From Brevibacillus porteri (GTDB lineage: Bacteria > Bacillota > Bacilli > Brevibacillales > Brevibacillaceae), in the NCBI RefSeq assembly GCF_003013475.1, contig NZ_PXZO01000001.1, positions 186,001-250,000 on the forward strand: 64,000 nt of DNA. Direction: 5' to 3'. How positions within the stretch are numbered: the stretch's first letter is position 1; every line of letters starts with the position of its first letter. This document shows positions 36,111-44,904 of this stretch, one piece after another. A program made the translations under genes and the position numbers. The notes under the pieces were generated by a model, which made no database searches, had not been told where the DNA came from, and saw nothing but the letters and a program-made list of their open reading frames with translations.

Positions 36111-36860
36111 CACGCGGTTTTTATACTGAGAGTGAAGTCTTTTAATCGTATGGTAATAGGTCTTGTCTTTGAGCTTGGCAAACAACCCGTGGGATGGAAA
36201 GTCGTAATTGACCTCAATAATGGAGAGGCTTCCGGCTTTATCAATGGCAAAATCAACGCCGATTTGCGCACTGTGCCGATATTTATTAAAGTGGGCACAT
36301 ACACGGTGACTGATTTGGATCAAATCTGAGACGACACTTTTCAATTTGGTCGGCTCGACTGCTCCAGATTTTTTCAAGGCATGCGGGACTGTGACGGCAT
36401 ATCCGCCGCCACGAGCGACATTGGTAATAATACTGTCGGAACCGGCTACCTTGGCTAGCATGCCGGCATACTGCCATTTGCCTAATCCATTGCGCATCAT
36501 CATAACGCGAATATCAAAGGGGCGGCCGTCGATTTCAGCTAAATCCAGCCCTTTTTGGATGACATAATTTTTTTCTGTGCACAGGCTGGTGAGCTGTTGC
36601 TTCAAGTCTGCCAAGGTCATAGCGTGCATCGGCTCTCCACGTTCCTTGACGAACTGGTAGCCCCCGTCGTCCGTTTTCCAGACACGGATAATGCCTTTTC
36701 CCATATGGGTTCGCGTCGGTTTGATATAGACGGTAGAATACTTCGCTACATACGAGTCCAAATGAGCAGGCTGATACAAGGAAGTAGGCGGGAGGTAAGG
36801 GCGAATGTGCGGACTTTTTGAAAAGAACTGATGAAGTTTCCACTTGGAAGAAGAGATCAC
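36087..36860 (-). CDS. YheC/YheD-family ATP-grasp protein (spore coat-associated)
   Basis: A 257-residue protein. PHIRPYLPPTSLY, VYIKPTRTHMGKGIIRVWKT (ATP-binding), and DGRPFDIRVMMMRNGLGKWQYAGMLAKVAG are the YheC/D hallmarks, with GVDFAIDKAGSLSIIEVNYDFPSHGLF as the metal-binding end. Relatives are found in endospore coats; the ligase reaction is unknown. I place the start at the GTG at 36860, which has GAGGTG at good spacing. The frame is open to an ATG at 36917 that lacks a ribosome site. Confidence 0.85.
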   Translation of the reverse strand: MISSSKWKLHQFFSKSPHIRPYLPPTSLYQPAHLDSYVAKYSTVYIKPTRTHMGKGIIRVWKTDDGGYQFVKERGEPMHAMTLADLKQQLTSLCTEKNYVIQKGLDLAEIDGRPFDIRVMMMRNGLGKWQYAGMLAKVAGSDSIITNVARGGGYAVTVPHALKKSGAVEPTKLKSVVSDLIQISHRVCAHFNKYRHSAQIGVDFAIDKAGSLSIIEVNYDFPSHGLFAKLKDKTYYHTIKRLHSQYKNRVKRKQRKA

Positions 36861-37028
36861 ACCATGCACCTCACTTTCGAAAAATCCATTCGTCCTAACA
36901 TATGCAACTACATTCACGACCGTTTTTGCTGGCTCTCGCGTTTTTCAAAAAATGCTGAGGAGTGAGAAGGATTTAGAAAGTTGTGGGGGAATATATGTTC
37001 TAATCATTGGACAAGGATGGCGAAAATC

Positions 37029-37850
37029 ATGCGGCAATATCGCCCAGTGCAACCTCCGACTCTGGAACGAGCGAACGTCCAAAATGAGTACCGTTACCGA
37101 GAATACATGCCCAGCAAAAGTCTGGCGAACTATATCGCCTGCTACTGGACCTCAGAGTACAACGGGGAGGGTATCGCACGTATGAGCCGAGTCATTCCGG
37201 ATGGATGCGTCGATATCATTTTCAATCTCGGAGCTACTTCTGTAAAGAAGGGGGCATTTCTAACGGGACTGATGCGGACGTATGAAGATATGCTAGTAGC
37301 CGAACCACAATCCTTGATCGGCATTCGGTTTTACGTTGAGGGAGCAGCTCGCTTTTTGCGCTACCCGGTCGCCATGATCAACGGCCATCATCCCCATCTG
37401 CAAGACATCTGGGGCAAAGAGGCGGATGAAGTGATAGAGGGCTTGCTCGAAGCTTCCGACACGGCGGAGCGGATCGCTTGGTTGGAGCAGGAGCTAATCA
37501 AACGATTATGGATGGATGATCCAGCAGACCAGTTGCTATTGACAAGCATGAACTATTTATATGAATACAGAGGAAATCTTTCCATGGCTGCGCTCGCCGA
37601 GAAAGTGAATTACAGCGAGAGAACCTTGCGCAGGACGTTTCAACAACAGTTGGGTATGAGCCCGAAGGAACTGGGCCGAATCATTCAATTTCAAGGGCTA
37701 CTGCAAATGTTGGCTAAAGGAACACGCACTTCGTTTACAGATGCAGCTCTCCAATGTGGCTATTACGATCAGTCGCACTTGATCAAGAGCTTTCACACTT
37801 TTTACGGTGTAGCTCCCAGTAAGATTGTCTCGCCAGATCGTACGAATTGA
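37029..37850 (+). CDS. AraC-family transcriptional regulator
   Basis: A 273-residue regulator: an N-terminal DUF6597-type sensor (SLANYIACYWTSEYN, VIPDGCVDIIFNLG, LIGIRFYVEGAARFL) and a C-terminal double helix-turn-helix (about 170-270: NLSMAALAEKVNYSERTLRRTFQQQLGMSPKEL, then FTDAALQCGYYDQSHLIKSFHTFYGVAPSKI). The start at 37029 follows AAGGATGG; the frame is open to 36981. The adjacent MmcQ and VOC genes are plausible targets. Confidence 0.88.
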   Translation: MRQYRPVQPPTLERANVQNEYRYREYMPSKSLANYIACYWTSEYNGEGIARMSRVIPDGCVDIIFNLGATSVKKGAFLTGLMRTYEDMLVAEPQSLIGIRFYVEGAARFLRYPVAMINGHHPHLQDIWGKEADEVIEGLLEASDTAERIAWLEQELIKRLWMDDPADQLLLTSMNYLYEYRGNLSMAALAEKVNYSERTLRRTFQQQLGMSPKELGRIIQFQGLLQMLAKGTRTSFTDAALQCGYYDQSHLIKSFHTFYGVAPSKIVSPDRTN

Positions 37851-37929
37851 TAGTCTTGAAAAGTTGTCCGTTTTTTACAATCTTCTTTTTGTGAGACGCG
37901 TTACCCTATAGAAAGGATGGTGAATTCAT

Positions 37930-38289
37930 GTGAATGAACAAACATTAGATACATACTGCCGGAAGCAGCCCGGTACCACTCATGACTATCAGATGGATTG
38001 GGAATGCGATCGCTACCATGTCGGAGGCAAAATATTTGCCATGATCGGAGGCGATTCCAAAGGTGTTCGCATCCTCACCTTGAAATGCGATCCGATGCGT
38101 GCGGAGGAATTGCGCGAGACCTATGAAGGGATCGTACCCGGCTATCACATGAATAAATCCCATTGGAATTCTGTCTACTTGGACGCTGCCATTCCCGAAG
38201 GTTTATGGGAAAGGATGATCGAGCATGCGTACGAAACGGTGCTCCAAAAACTGCCTAAGCGCGTCCAGCAAGAAATCAAGAGCGAATAG
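37930..38289 (+). CDS. MmcQ/YjbR-family protein
   Basis: A 119-residue protein with a CyaY-like fold: LDTYCRKQPGTTHDYQMDWECDRYHVGGKIFAMIGGD, then LRETYEGIVPGYHMNKSHWNSVYLD. YjbR proteins bind DNA or ligands by fold similarity, but no activity is established. GTG start behind AAAGGATGG; followed 11 bp on by a VOC gene. Confidence 0.88.
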   Translation: MNEQTLDTYCRKQPGTTHDYQMDWECDRYHVGGKIFAMIGGDSKGVRILTLKCDPMRAEELRETYEGIVPGYHMNKSHWNSVYLDAAIPEGLWERMIEHAYETVLQKLPKRVQQEIKSE

Positions 38290-38300
38290 GAGTGAATGAT

Positions 38301-38678
38301 ATGGGAATCAAGCTTGATATGGTAGGGATTGTTGTACAGGACATGAAAAAAGCGTTGGATTTCTATCGGGTTCTCGGTTTCGATATTCCGGAGGGAGCAA
38401 ATGAAGAGCCACATGTGGAAGTAGCGCAGGAGGGTGTTCGTCTGGCCTTTGATACAATAGAAGTTGCCAAGGGTGTGTATGGAGGATGGGAAGCACCTGT
38501 TGGGCATCGAATTGAGCTGGCTTTTTTGTGTGAGGATGCTGCGGCACTTGATGCGTTGTATACGAAAATCGTTTCACATGGCTACGAGAGTCACCGTGAG
38601 CCGTGGGATGCGTTCTGGGGCCAGCGGTATGCCATTGTGAAAGACCCGGATGGGAACCTGATCAGTTTGTTTGCGTAA
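38301..38678 (+). CDS. VOC-family protein
   Basis: A 125-residue VOC protein (LDMVGIVVQDMKKALDFYRVLGFDIP ... RYAIVKDPDGNLISLFA). AGGAGTGA precedes the ATG. Likely co-transcribed with the YjbR-like gene and under the nearby AraC regulator. Substrate unknown. Confidence 0.88.
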   Translation: MGIKLDMVGIVVQDMKKALDFYRVLGFDIPEGANEEPHVEVAQEGVRLAFDTIEVAKGVYGGWEAPVGHRIELAFLCEDAAALDALYTKIVSHGYESHREPWDAFWGQRYAIVKDPDGNLISLFA

Positions 38679-38698
38679 TACGAACCTTACATAAGAAG

Positions 38699-38742
38699 AC
38701 AAGCCGAGCCTATGTGAAAAAGGTTCGGCTTGTTTGCGTTTT
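38699..38742 (+). terminator. Rho-independent terminator
   Basis: ACAAGCCGAGCC pairs with GGTTCGGCTTGT, then a T-rich tail. It closes the YjbR-VOC unit and isolates the anmK operon. Confidence 0.75.
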
Positions 38743-38903
38743 GGACCGCATCATTGGCTGATATATAAAACTTTTTAATAGGAAAACATACCCATAACTT
38801 CACTGGTTTTCCTCACTATAACGGGTTAGTGCTGTGACAGCTTGAACGGGGAGAGGCTTGTCCATGGTTATTATTTCAAGAAATAAAATTTACTAATAAT
38901 CGA

Positions 38904-38932
38904 TTGACTTGTGTAATTTTGCTACATATAAT
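38904..38932 (+). promoter_or_regulatory. SigA promoter of the anmK-glcF operon
   Basis: TTGACT (38904-38909), a 17-bp spacer and a perfect TATAAT (38927-38932). This is the best housekeeping promoter I found in the window. The predicted start lies near 38940, some 55 bp before anmK. Confidence 0.8.
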
Positions 38933-38945
38933 GAAAGCGATAACA
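38932..38945. promoter_or_regulatory. catabolite-responsive element (cre) for CcpA
   Basis: TGAAAGCGATAACA matches the cre consensus TGWAANCGNTNWCA at every defined position. It begins at the last base of the -10 box and covers the transcription start, a classic place for CcpA repression. Confidence 0.75.
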
Positions 38946-38993
38946 GGAACGAATTTTTCAACGATTCTCGATTTTTAAATGGGGGCTTTTGAC

Positions 38994-40214
38994 ATGGATC
39001 AACCTGCAAAATTGCTCGATTATCGTGCGAAAAATGAGCATGTACTCATCGGCCTCATGTCGGGAACTTCGCTGGATGGCGTTGATGCCGCACTCGTAAC
39101 GATCCGCACAGATGAACAGGGCGAGATCGAAAAGGTGACTCTCCGCGATTTTTTTTATATGCCTTACTCCGATGAATTGCGTGAGTGGGTCATGAATCTG
39201 TGCAGTGTCGAAACAGCGAGAGTGGATCAGTTGACTGCGGTTCATTACGGCTTATCTGAATGGTATGCCTATGCGGTACAGCAATTGATGCAGAAAGCTG
39301 GTGTCACGACAGCCGAAGTAGACGCAGTCTGTATGCACGGACAAACCATTTGGCATATTGCCGGGCGCACGCCATTTCCCGGACCACAAGGAATGACAGA
39401 GGTCAGGGCGTCCTTGCAAATCGGCGAGCTGTCCACACTGGCAGAACGTACGGGTATTCCGGTAGTGGGGAACTTCCGCGCTCGAGACTTGGCTGCTGAT
39501 GGAGAAGGAGCACCGCTTGTACCGTATGCAGACTATATTTTGTTCCGCCATCCGCAAAAAGGCAGACTACTGCAAAACATCGGTGGAATCGCCAATGTCA
39601 CATTACTTCCTGCAAGCGCAGCGATTGATCAGGTCGTCGCTTTTGACACAGGCCCTGGCAATATGATTATGGATCAAATCGTCCAGCTCATGACCAACGG
39701 ACAGATGAGATATGACGAGGGTGGCAAGCTGGCCGCAGGTGGCACCGTCTCTTCGGTGCTACTGGAAAAATGGCTACAGGACCCGTATTACCAGATCAAG
39801 CCACCGAAGAGTACAGGCCGCGAAGTATACGGCAAAGCTTTTGCCCAAGAGCTGTTTCATGATGCGGATCAACTCGGAATTAGTCAGACGGATCTGTTAG
39901 CAACCGTGACAGCATTGACTGCCACGACAATTGCGAACGCCTATGTGCAATTCGTATTACCCACAACCAAAGTGGAGGAAGTGATCGTCTCAGGGGGAGG
40001 CGCTCATAACCAGACGCTTCTCGCCATGCTGCAGCGTCAATTGCCGACAGGAATGACCGTGATGACGGCGCAGCAGTTTGGGATGCCTGACGATGCGAAG
40101 GAAGCCGTCGCTTTTGCCATTTTGGGCCATGAGACACTAATGGGCCGACCATCCAATGTGCCATCCGTAACAGGGGCGAAGAGGGCCGTACCGTTAGGAA
40201 ATATATGCTTCTAA
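38994..40214 (+). CDS. anmK: anhydro-N-acetylmuramic acid kinase
   Basis: A 406-residue AnmK that opens the 1,6-anhydro ring of anhydro-MurNAc with water while phosphorylating it, giving MurNAc-6-phosphate. It has the phosphate loop GLMSGTSLDGVDAALV (about 17-32), VCMHGQTIWH, the substrate region GIPVVGNFRARDLAADGEGAPL with its catalytic aspartate, FDTGPGNMIMD, and SGGGAHNQTLLAMLQ. The ATG at 38994 follows GGGGGC; an in-frame ATG at 38979 has no site. First gene of a ten-gene operon. Confidence 0.95.
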   Translation: MDQPAKLLDYRAKNEHVLIGLMSGTSLDGVDAALVTIRTDEQGEIEKVTLRDFFYMPYSDELREWVMNLCSVETARVDQLTAVHYGLSEWYAYAVQQLMQKAGVTTAEVDAVCMHGQTIWHIAGRTPFPGPQGMTEVRASLQIGELSTLAERTGIPVVGNFRARDLAADGEGAPLVPYADYILFRHPQKGRLLQNIGGIANVTLLPASAAIDQVVAFDTGPGNMIMDQIVQLMTNGQMRYDEGGKLAAGGTVSSVLLEKWLQDPYYQIKPPKSTGREVYGKAFAQELFHDADQLGISQTDLLATVTALTATTIANAYVQFVLPTTKVEEVIVSGGGAHNQTLLAMLQRQLPTGMTVMTAQQFGMPDDAKEAVAFAILGHETLMGRPSNVPSVTGAKRAVPLGNICF

Positions 40215-40241
40215 CATGAGATCAACAGAGGGGGTACCATC

Positions 40242-41777
40242 GTGAAAAAAAGAGTATTGGCAGGGTTTTTCCTATCATTGTCTCTCGTGCTTTCCGCTTG
40301 TTCTGGTGGAGGAACAGCACCCGCAGAGCAAGGCAAGTCAGCGGAAGGACAAGCAAAAACAGAACTGATCGTGGCAGCCGAGCAAGAGCCAGTGGGCTAT
40401 GACCCACACAAGGTTCCAGCGGCATCCAGTGTGCGTGTCTATGCGCTCATTTACGATAGCCTGACCAAGCTGGACGAGAACATGAACATCATACCGAACC
40501 TGGCAGAGAAGTGGGAGATTGCGCCAGACGGCAAAACCGTCACCATGTTCCTGCAAAAAGGCGTCAAATTCCACAACGGAAAAGACATGACGGCAGAGGA
40601 CGTAAAATTCAGCTTTGAACGAATCATGAATCCAGACACAGGTTCGATCGCGAAATCGTATTTTTCCAGCGTAGAAGCAATTGAAGTGAAAGATCCAACG
40701 ACAGTTGTCTTCAAGCTGAAAAATGCGGATGCCTCATTCGTTGCAAATACGGCAAGCGCCTATGCTTCCATCGTGCCAACAGGCTCCACTGACCTGACCA
40801 AGGAAGCAATCGGTACCGGTCCCTTCAAAATGGAAAAAAGTGAGTCGGGACAATATGTCCTGCTGAAGAAAAATGCGGATTACTTCAATAAAGAACTGCC
40901 AAAGGTAGAGTCCATCAAGTTCCAAATCATGAAGGACGAGGCTGAGCGTCTCGCTGCGATTCGCTCTGGTAAAGTCGACATCAGCATGGTGTCTGCTGAT
41001 TCTGCGAAGCTCTTGGAAGGCAAGCCAGGCGTACAGATCAAGAACTACCAATCCTTGGAGTACAGTTACCTGGGCATTAACGTAAACAAAAAGCCTTTTG
41101 ACAATCCAAAAGTGCGCGAAGCGATCAGCTATGCCGTTGACCGTAACCAAATTATCCAGACTGTCTGGAAAGGGGAAGCGACTCTGACTGGTCCGATCGC
41201 TCCTGCTTTGACCAACTCGGCTTTGGACCCAGCTACTTATCCGACCTACAAAACAGATGTAGAAAAAGCGAAGCAAATGCTGGCGGAAGCGGGCTATCCA
41301 AACGGTTTCGAGACTCAAATCGAAACAGCAGCAACTTACCCAGATATGGTGGAAACGGCACAAGTGATTCAACAACAGCTCAAAGCAATCGGCATCAATG
41401 CGAAGATCAACCAGCTTGAGTGGGGGAACTACATCGAAACGTGGAAATCCAAGGACATGAACTTGATGGTAGGCCGCAACACTTCTGGTGTAGATGCTGA
41501 CCGTTCCATGCGCTTCTTCTTCTCGACAACTGGTTCTGCTAACGTGTGGAACTACTCCAATCCTGCCTACGATGAACTGGTGCAAAAGGCACTGACGACA
41601 GTAGATCAAGGAGAGCGCAAAAAGCTGTATGACGAAGCACAAACCATGCTGGTAGCAGATGCACCGAACCTGTTCCTGGCATCTCCGAAAAACTACTACG
41701 CGGTACGTGACAACATTGATTTCACGCCGTCGGCAGCGGGCGAAGTATACTCGCTGATCAAAACTTCGATCAAGTAA
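40242..41777 (+). CDS. oligopeptide-type ABC transporter substrate-binding lipoprotein
   Basis: A 511-residue SBP_bac_5 family lipoprotein: MKKR, a hydrophobic core and lipobox LSACSGGG. The body has the family signatures KLDENMNIIPNLAEKWEI, FHNGKDMTAEDVKFSFERIMNP, YLGINVNKKPFDNPKVREAISYAVDRN and MLAEAGYPNGFE. Such proteins bind peptides, and in some systems muropeptides (MppA-like) or glycosides. Operon context between anmK and murQ suggests MurNAc-peptides or anhydro-MurNAc as ligand; this is inference. Confidence 0.93.
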   Translation: MKKRVLAGFFLSLSLVLSACSGGGTAPAEQGKSAEGQAKTELIVAAEQEPVGYDPHKVPAASSVRVYALIYDSLTKLDENMNIIPNLAEKWEIAPDGKTVTMFLQKGVKFHNGKDMTAEDVKFSFERIMNPDTGSIAKSYFSSVEAIEVKDPTTVVFKLKNADASFVANTASAYASIVPTGSTDLTKEAIGTGPFKMEKSESGQYVLLKKNADYFNKELPKVESIKFQIMKDEAERLAAIRSGKVDISMVSADSAKLLEGKPGVQIKNYQSLEYSYLGINVNKKPFDNPKVREAISYAVDRNQIIQTVWKGEATLTGPIAPALTNSALDPATYPTYKTDVEKAKQMLAEAGYPNGFETQIETAATYPDMVETAQVIQQQLKAIGINAKINQLEWGNYIETWKSKDMNLMVGRNTSGVDADRSMRFFFSTTGSANVWNYSNPAYDELVQKALTTVDQGERKKLYDEAQTMLVADAPNLFLASPKNYYAVRDNIDFTPSAAGEVYSLIKTSIK

Positions 41778-41797
41778 TGTAGCATACGTGTGAGGAA

Positions 41798-41823
41798 GGC
41801 TCCGCCAGAGGTTAGGCGGAGCC
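41798..41823 (+). promoter_or_regulatory. intercistronic hairpin
   Basis: GGCTCCGCC and GGCGGAGCC form a 9-bp GC-rich stem with an 8-base loop and no T tail, just after the binding-protein gene. Such hairpins commonly protect the upstream message so that the binding protein is made in excess over the permeases. Confidence 0.65.
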
Positions 41824-41849
41824 AAGTTTCTAAATATGGAGGGAAACTC

Positions 41850-42791
41850 GTGGGATCTTACCTAATCAAACGTGTCGCCAGCCTGATTCCCATCCTGTTT
41901 GGCATATCCGTCTTGATCTTCACGATCCTGCATCTGGTGCCGGGCGATCCAGCTTCCATCATGCTAGGAACGAATGCCACACCGGAAGCAATTGCGGCGT
42001 TGAATAAAAGCATGGGGCTGGATCAGCCGTTGATTAACCAGTATCTGCATTGGATCACAGGAATCCTGCAAGGGAATTTTGGTGTGTCGGTCCACACAGG
42101 AGAAGAGATTTTGCCCCAAATTCTCAAGCGTTTTGCCATCACCATGCAACTGACTGTATTTGGCGTTCTGATTGGGTGGGTGCTCGCGATTCCGTTCGGG
42201 ATTCTTTCGGCGATTCGCGCTCATTCCAAAACAGACATCGTGGTTCGTGTGTTTACGCTGCTTGGTATTTCTGTTCCGAACTTTGCCATCGGGACCCTGC
42301 TATTGCTCGGTTTTTCCCTTTATTTCAACTGGTTCCCGCCCATTGATGTGGTGAACTTCTGGGAAGATCCGATCGAGGCGTTCAAGGTATTCATACTGCC
42401 TGCGACAACGATGGGGATTGTAGTGGCTGCTGGTGTGATGCGGATGACTCGTTCAGCGTTTTTGGAAACCATGGACAAAGATTTTATTCGGACAGCACGG
42501 GCCAAAGGTAACAGTAAGTGGACAATCGTCATAGGTCATGCGTTCCGCAACTCTTCGATTCCGATTGTCACGATCGCAGGTATGCAGATCGGTTACCTGT
42601 TGGGCGGGTCTGTGATCGTCGAGCAGCTATTCTCGATTCCTGGTTTGGGCCAGTACATTCTGGAGGGAATTTATCAGCGGGATTATCCGGTTGTACAGGG
42701 AGGCGTTTTGTTCGTCGCTCTGGTGTTTGTCCTGGTCAATCTGCTCATCGACCTGATCTATACCTGGATTGATCCGCGTATCAAGTATTGA
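41850..42791 (+). CDS. ABC transporter permease, DppB/OppB type
   Basis: A 313-residue permease with six membrane helices. It opens YLIKRVASLIPILFGISVLIF and LVPGDPASIMLG (the DppB/OppB N-terminal signature), and has the EAA loop DFIRTARAKGNSKWTIVIGHAFRNS. GTG start behind GGAGGG. Pairs with the next gene to form the channel of the operon's importer. Confidence 0.94.
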   Translation: MGSYLIKRVASLIPILFGISVLIFTILHLVPGDPASIMLGTNATPEAIAALNKSMGLDQPLINQYLHWITGILQGNFGVSVHTGEEILPQILKRFAITMQLTVFGVLIGWVLAIPFGILSAIRAHSKTDIVVRVFTLLGISVPNFAIGTLLLLGFSLYFNWFPPIDVVNFWEDPIEAFKVFILPATTMGIVVAAGVMRMTRSAFLETMDKDFIRTARAKGNSKWTIVIGHAFRNSSIPIVTIAGMQIGYLLGGSVIVEQLFSIPGLGQYILEGIYQRDYPVVQGGVLFVALVFVLVNLLIDLIYTWIDPRIKY

Positions 42792-42806
42792 CAAGGGGAA
42801 TGCGAC

Positions 42807-43640
42807 ATGAGCACATTTCGAAAGCGTTTTTTGGCGAATAAGACAGCCGTCTTCTGCTCCATTTTGCTGGCGTTGCTCTGTTTGACGGCAGTGCTGGCTC
42901 CAGTGTTGGCTCCGCATGACCCGACACAAATGTTTCAGGATCATCGGATGGAAGGCAGCTCAGGTGAGTTTTTGCTAGGTACGGACCAGTTTGGTCGTGA
43001 TCTTTTGAGCCGCATCATCTACGGTGCGCGCGTATCGCTGGTGGTCGGGCTTTCTGCCGTTCTTGTCAGCGTCGTTTTCGGTACGCTGTTTGGCTTGATC
43101 GCTGGCTACTTCGGGCGCTGGATTGACGGTTTTATCATGCGCTGTATGGACGTTCTGTTTGCTTTTCCGGAAATTTTGTTGGCGCTGGCGATTGTCGCAG
43201 TATTAGGGCCGGGAACCTTTAACACGATCATGGCCATCGGAATCGTGAACATTCCGATCTTCACCCGGACGGTGAGGGGAGCAGTTCTCTCTATCAAAAA
43301 TCTGGAGTACGTAGAAAGCGCTCGTGCCATCGGTGCGAGTACACCGCGTATCTTGTTTCAAGAAATTTTGCCGAATGTAACGGCTCCGCTGCTGGTTCAA
43401 TCCTCTCTGGCGATTTCAGGCGCGATCCTGACCGAATCGGCCCTCAGCTTTTTGGGCTTGGGGATTCAGCCACCAGACCCGTCATGGGGCGGGATGATTT
43501 CAGAGGCGCGTCGCTACATGGAGTTGGCTCCGGGCATGATTATCTGGCCATGTGTGGCCATGACGGTGACGATTCTTGCTTGCAACATGTTTGGAGATGC
43601 TGTCCGTGATATTCTCGACCCGCGTCATCGTGGGAAATAG
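42807..43640 (+). CDS. ABC transporter permease, DppC/OppC type
   Basis: A 277-residue permease: N-terminal helix AVFCSILLALLCLTAVLAPVLAPHDP, then LGTDQFGRDLLSRIIYGARVSL, the OppC hallmark, and the EAA loop YVESARAIGASTPRILFQEILPN. It lies 15 bp after the OppB-type gene and ends PRHRGK, usual for the family. Confidence 0.94.
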   Translation: MSTFRKRFLANKTAVFCSILLALLCLTAVLAPVLAPHDPTQMFQDHRMEGSSGEFLLGTDQFGRDLLSRIIYGARVSLVVGLSAVLVSVVFGTLFGLIAGYFGRWIDGFIMRCMDVLFAFPEILLALAIVAVLGPGTFNTIMAIGIVNIPIFTRTVRGAVLSIKNLEYVESARAIGASTPRILFQEILPNVTAPLLVQSSLAISGAILTESALSFLGLGIQPPDPSWGGMISEARRYMELAPGMIIWPCVAMTVTILACNMFGDAVRDILDPRHRGK

Positions 43641-43665
43641 GAACGATAGGCAGAGGTGAGAACGA

Positions 43666-44886
43666 ATGAACGTGCAACAGATCAGAGAACGAATGGAGTT
43701 CAGTCTGACGCAAGGGATTCATCAGGGCATTTTTCCGGGAGGCGCTGTCAGTATGCTGCGAAAAGGCGCGCCAGCTTTGACAGTCTGCATGGGAAAAACA
43801 AGCTATGGACAAGATGGAAGGCCGGTTCATAGTCAAACGATATACGATATGGCCTCTTTGACCAAGGTGATGGTGACCTTGCCGCTCATTCTCATTAGTG
43901 TGCAGGAAGGCAAGCTCTCATTGACTGACTCTGTGACGACCTACCTGCCAGAATTGGCGAGCGTCCACGATCAGGAACGCAAAGGGCAGATCAAAATCAT
44001 TCACCTGCTCACACATACATCGGGACTTCCTGCATGGCGTCCGTACTTTTTGCTAGGGAAAAATCGGGAGGACTATTTGCGGCTCATCGCAAACGAGTCG
44101 ATGCTGGACGCCCCGGGACGAAGCGTTGTGTACAGTGATCCGGGATTCATGCTGCTGGGCTTTTTACTGGAGCGCATCTGGGACGAGGAACTGGACGCGC
44201 TGGCGATGCGACTGATTTTTCAACCGAGCCGAATGTTTCATACGAGCTACTTGCCGCTGGAACAAACACGTATGCAAGGAATGGACATAGCTGCTACGGA
44301 GAAGGGCAATGCCTTTGAACAAGAGATGGCAGTGACTTTTTTGTCGGAGCTGGCAGAAGCCAGACATCCTTTGGCGCTGGAATGGCAGCAGGCTTTGACC
44401 GGATACGGTTGGCGAGAAGGGGTGATTAGTGGCACGGTTCACGATTGCAACGCGCACTATGGCTTGGAAGGTGTCAGTGGGCACGCCGGACTTTTTTCTA
44501 CCTTGGCTGATACAGAGCGCTACATGCACATTTGGACGAGTGGGAAGGCTTCCGTGCAGCTTGATCCGACGCTGTGTGCCTTGGCTACTCGCTCACTCAC
44601 AGACCATTCGATTCATCGCAGAGGATTGGGGTGGATCATTTCCCCGACAGGCGGCTCCTTAGAACAGCTTGCCGCAGGTTGTAGTGGGGGAGACCTTGTC
44701 TCGGAATGCGCCTTTGGGCATACCGGCTTTACAGGAACGTCTATCTGGTCGGACCCGGAGAGAGACGTGACGCTGATTACATTGACAAACCGCGTGCATC
44801 CTGTCGCGAACCCGTTGATCGGGGCGTGGCGGACCGCTCACCATAACCGATTATTTTCTGTAATCAAACCTGACCACACATCCTGA
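43666..44886 (+). CDS. class C beta-lactamase-family serine hydrolase, possible muropeptide amidase
   Basis: A 406-residue penicillin-binding/beta-lactamase-fold hydrolase. The nucleophile motif SxxK is SLTK (MASLTKVMV, about 63-66), the second motif is YSD (VVYSDPGFMLLG), and the third region is HTGFTGTSIW in place of KTG. There is no signal peptide, so it should act in the cytoplasm. Bacillus AmiE (YbbE), the N-acetylmuramoyl-L-alanine amidase of MurNAc salvage, belongs to the same broad fold but is exported. Its place between the permease and ATPase genes of the importer suggests it trims imported muropeptides. Activity is inferred. Confidence 0.85.
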   Translation: MNVQQIRERMEFSLTQGIHQGIFPGGAVSMLRKGAPALTVCMGKTSYGQDGRPVHSQTIYDMASLTKVMVTLPLILISVQEGKLSLTDSVTTYLPELASVHDQERKGQIKIIHLLTHTSGLPAWRPYFLLGKNREDYLRLIANESMLDAPGRSVVYSDPGFMLLGFLLERIWDEELDALAMRLIFQPSRMFHTSYLPLEQTRMQGMDIAATEKGNAFEQEMAVTFLSELAEARHPLALEWQQALTGYGWREGVISGTVHDCNAHYGLEGVSGHAGLFSTLADTERYMHIWTSGKASVQLDPTLCALATRSLTDHSIHRRGLGWIISPTGGSLEQLAAGCSGGDLVSECAFGHTGFTGTSIWSDPERDVTLITLTNRVHPVANPLIGAWRTAHHNRLFSVIKPDHTS

Positions 44887-44904
44887 TGAAAAGGGGGAGT
44901 ACTC

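Noticed and set aside
40734..41825. 363-codon minus-strand frame opposite the binding protein
   Set aside because: Cysteine- and arginine-rich shadow of the lipoprotein gene with no start site.
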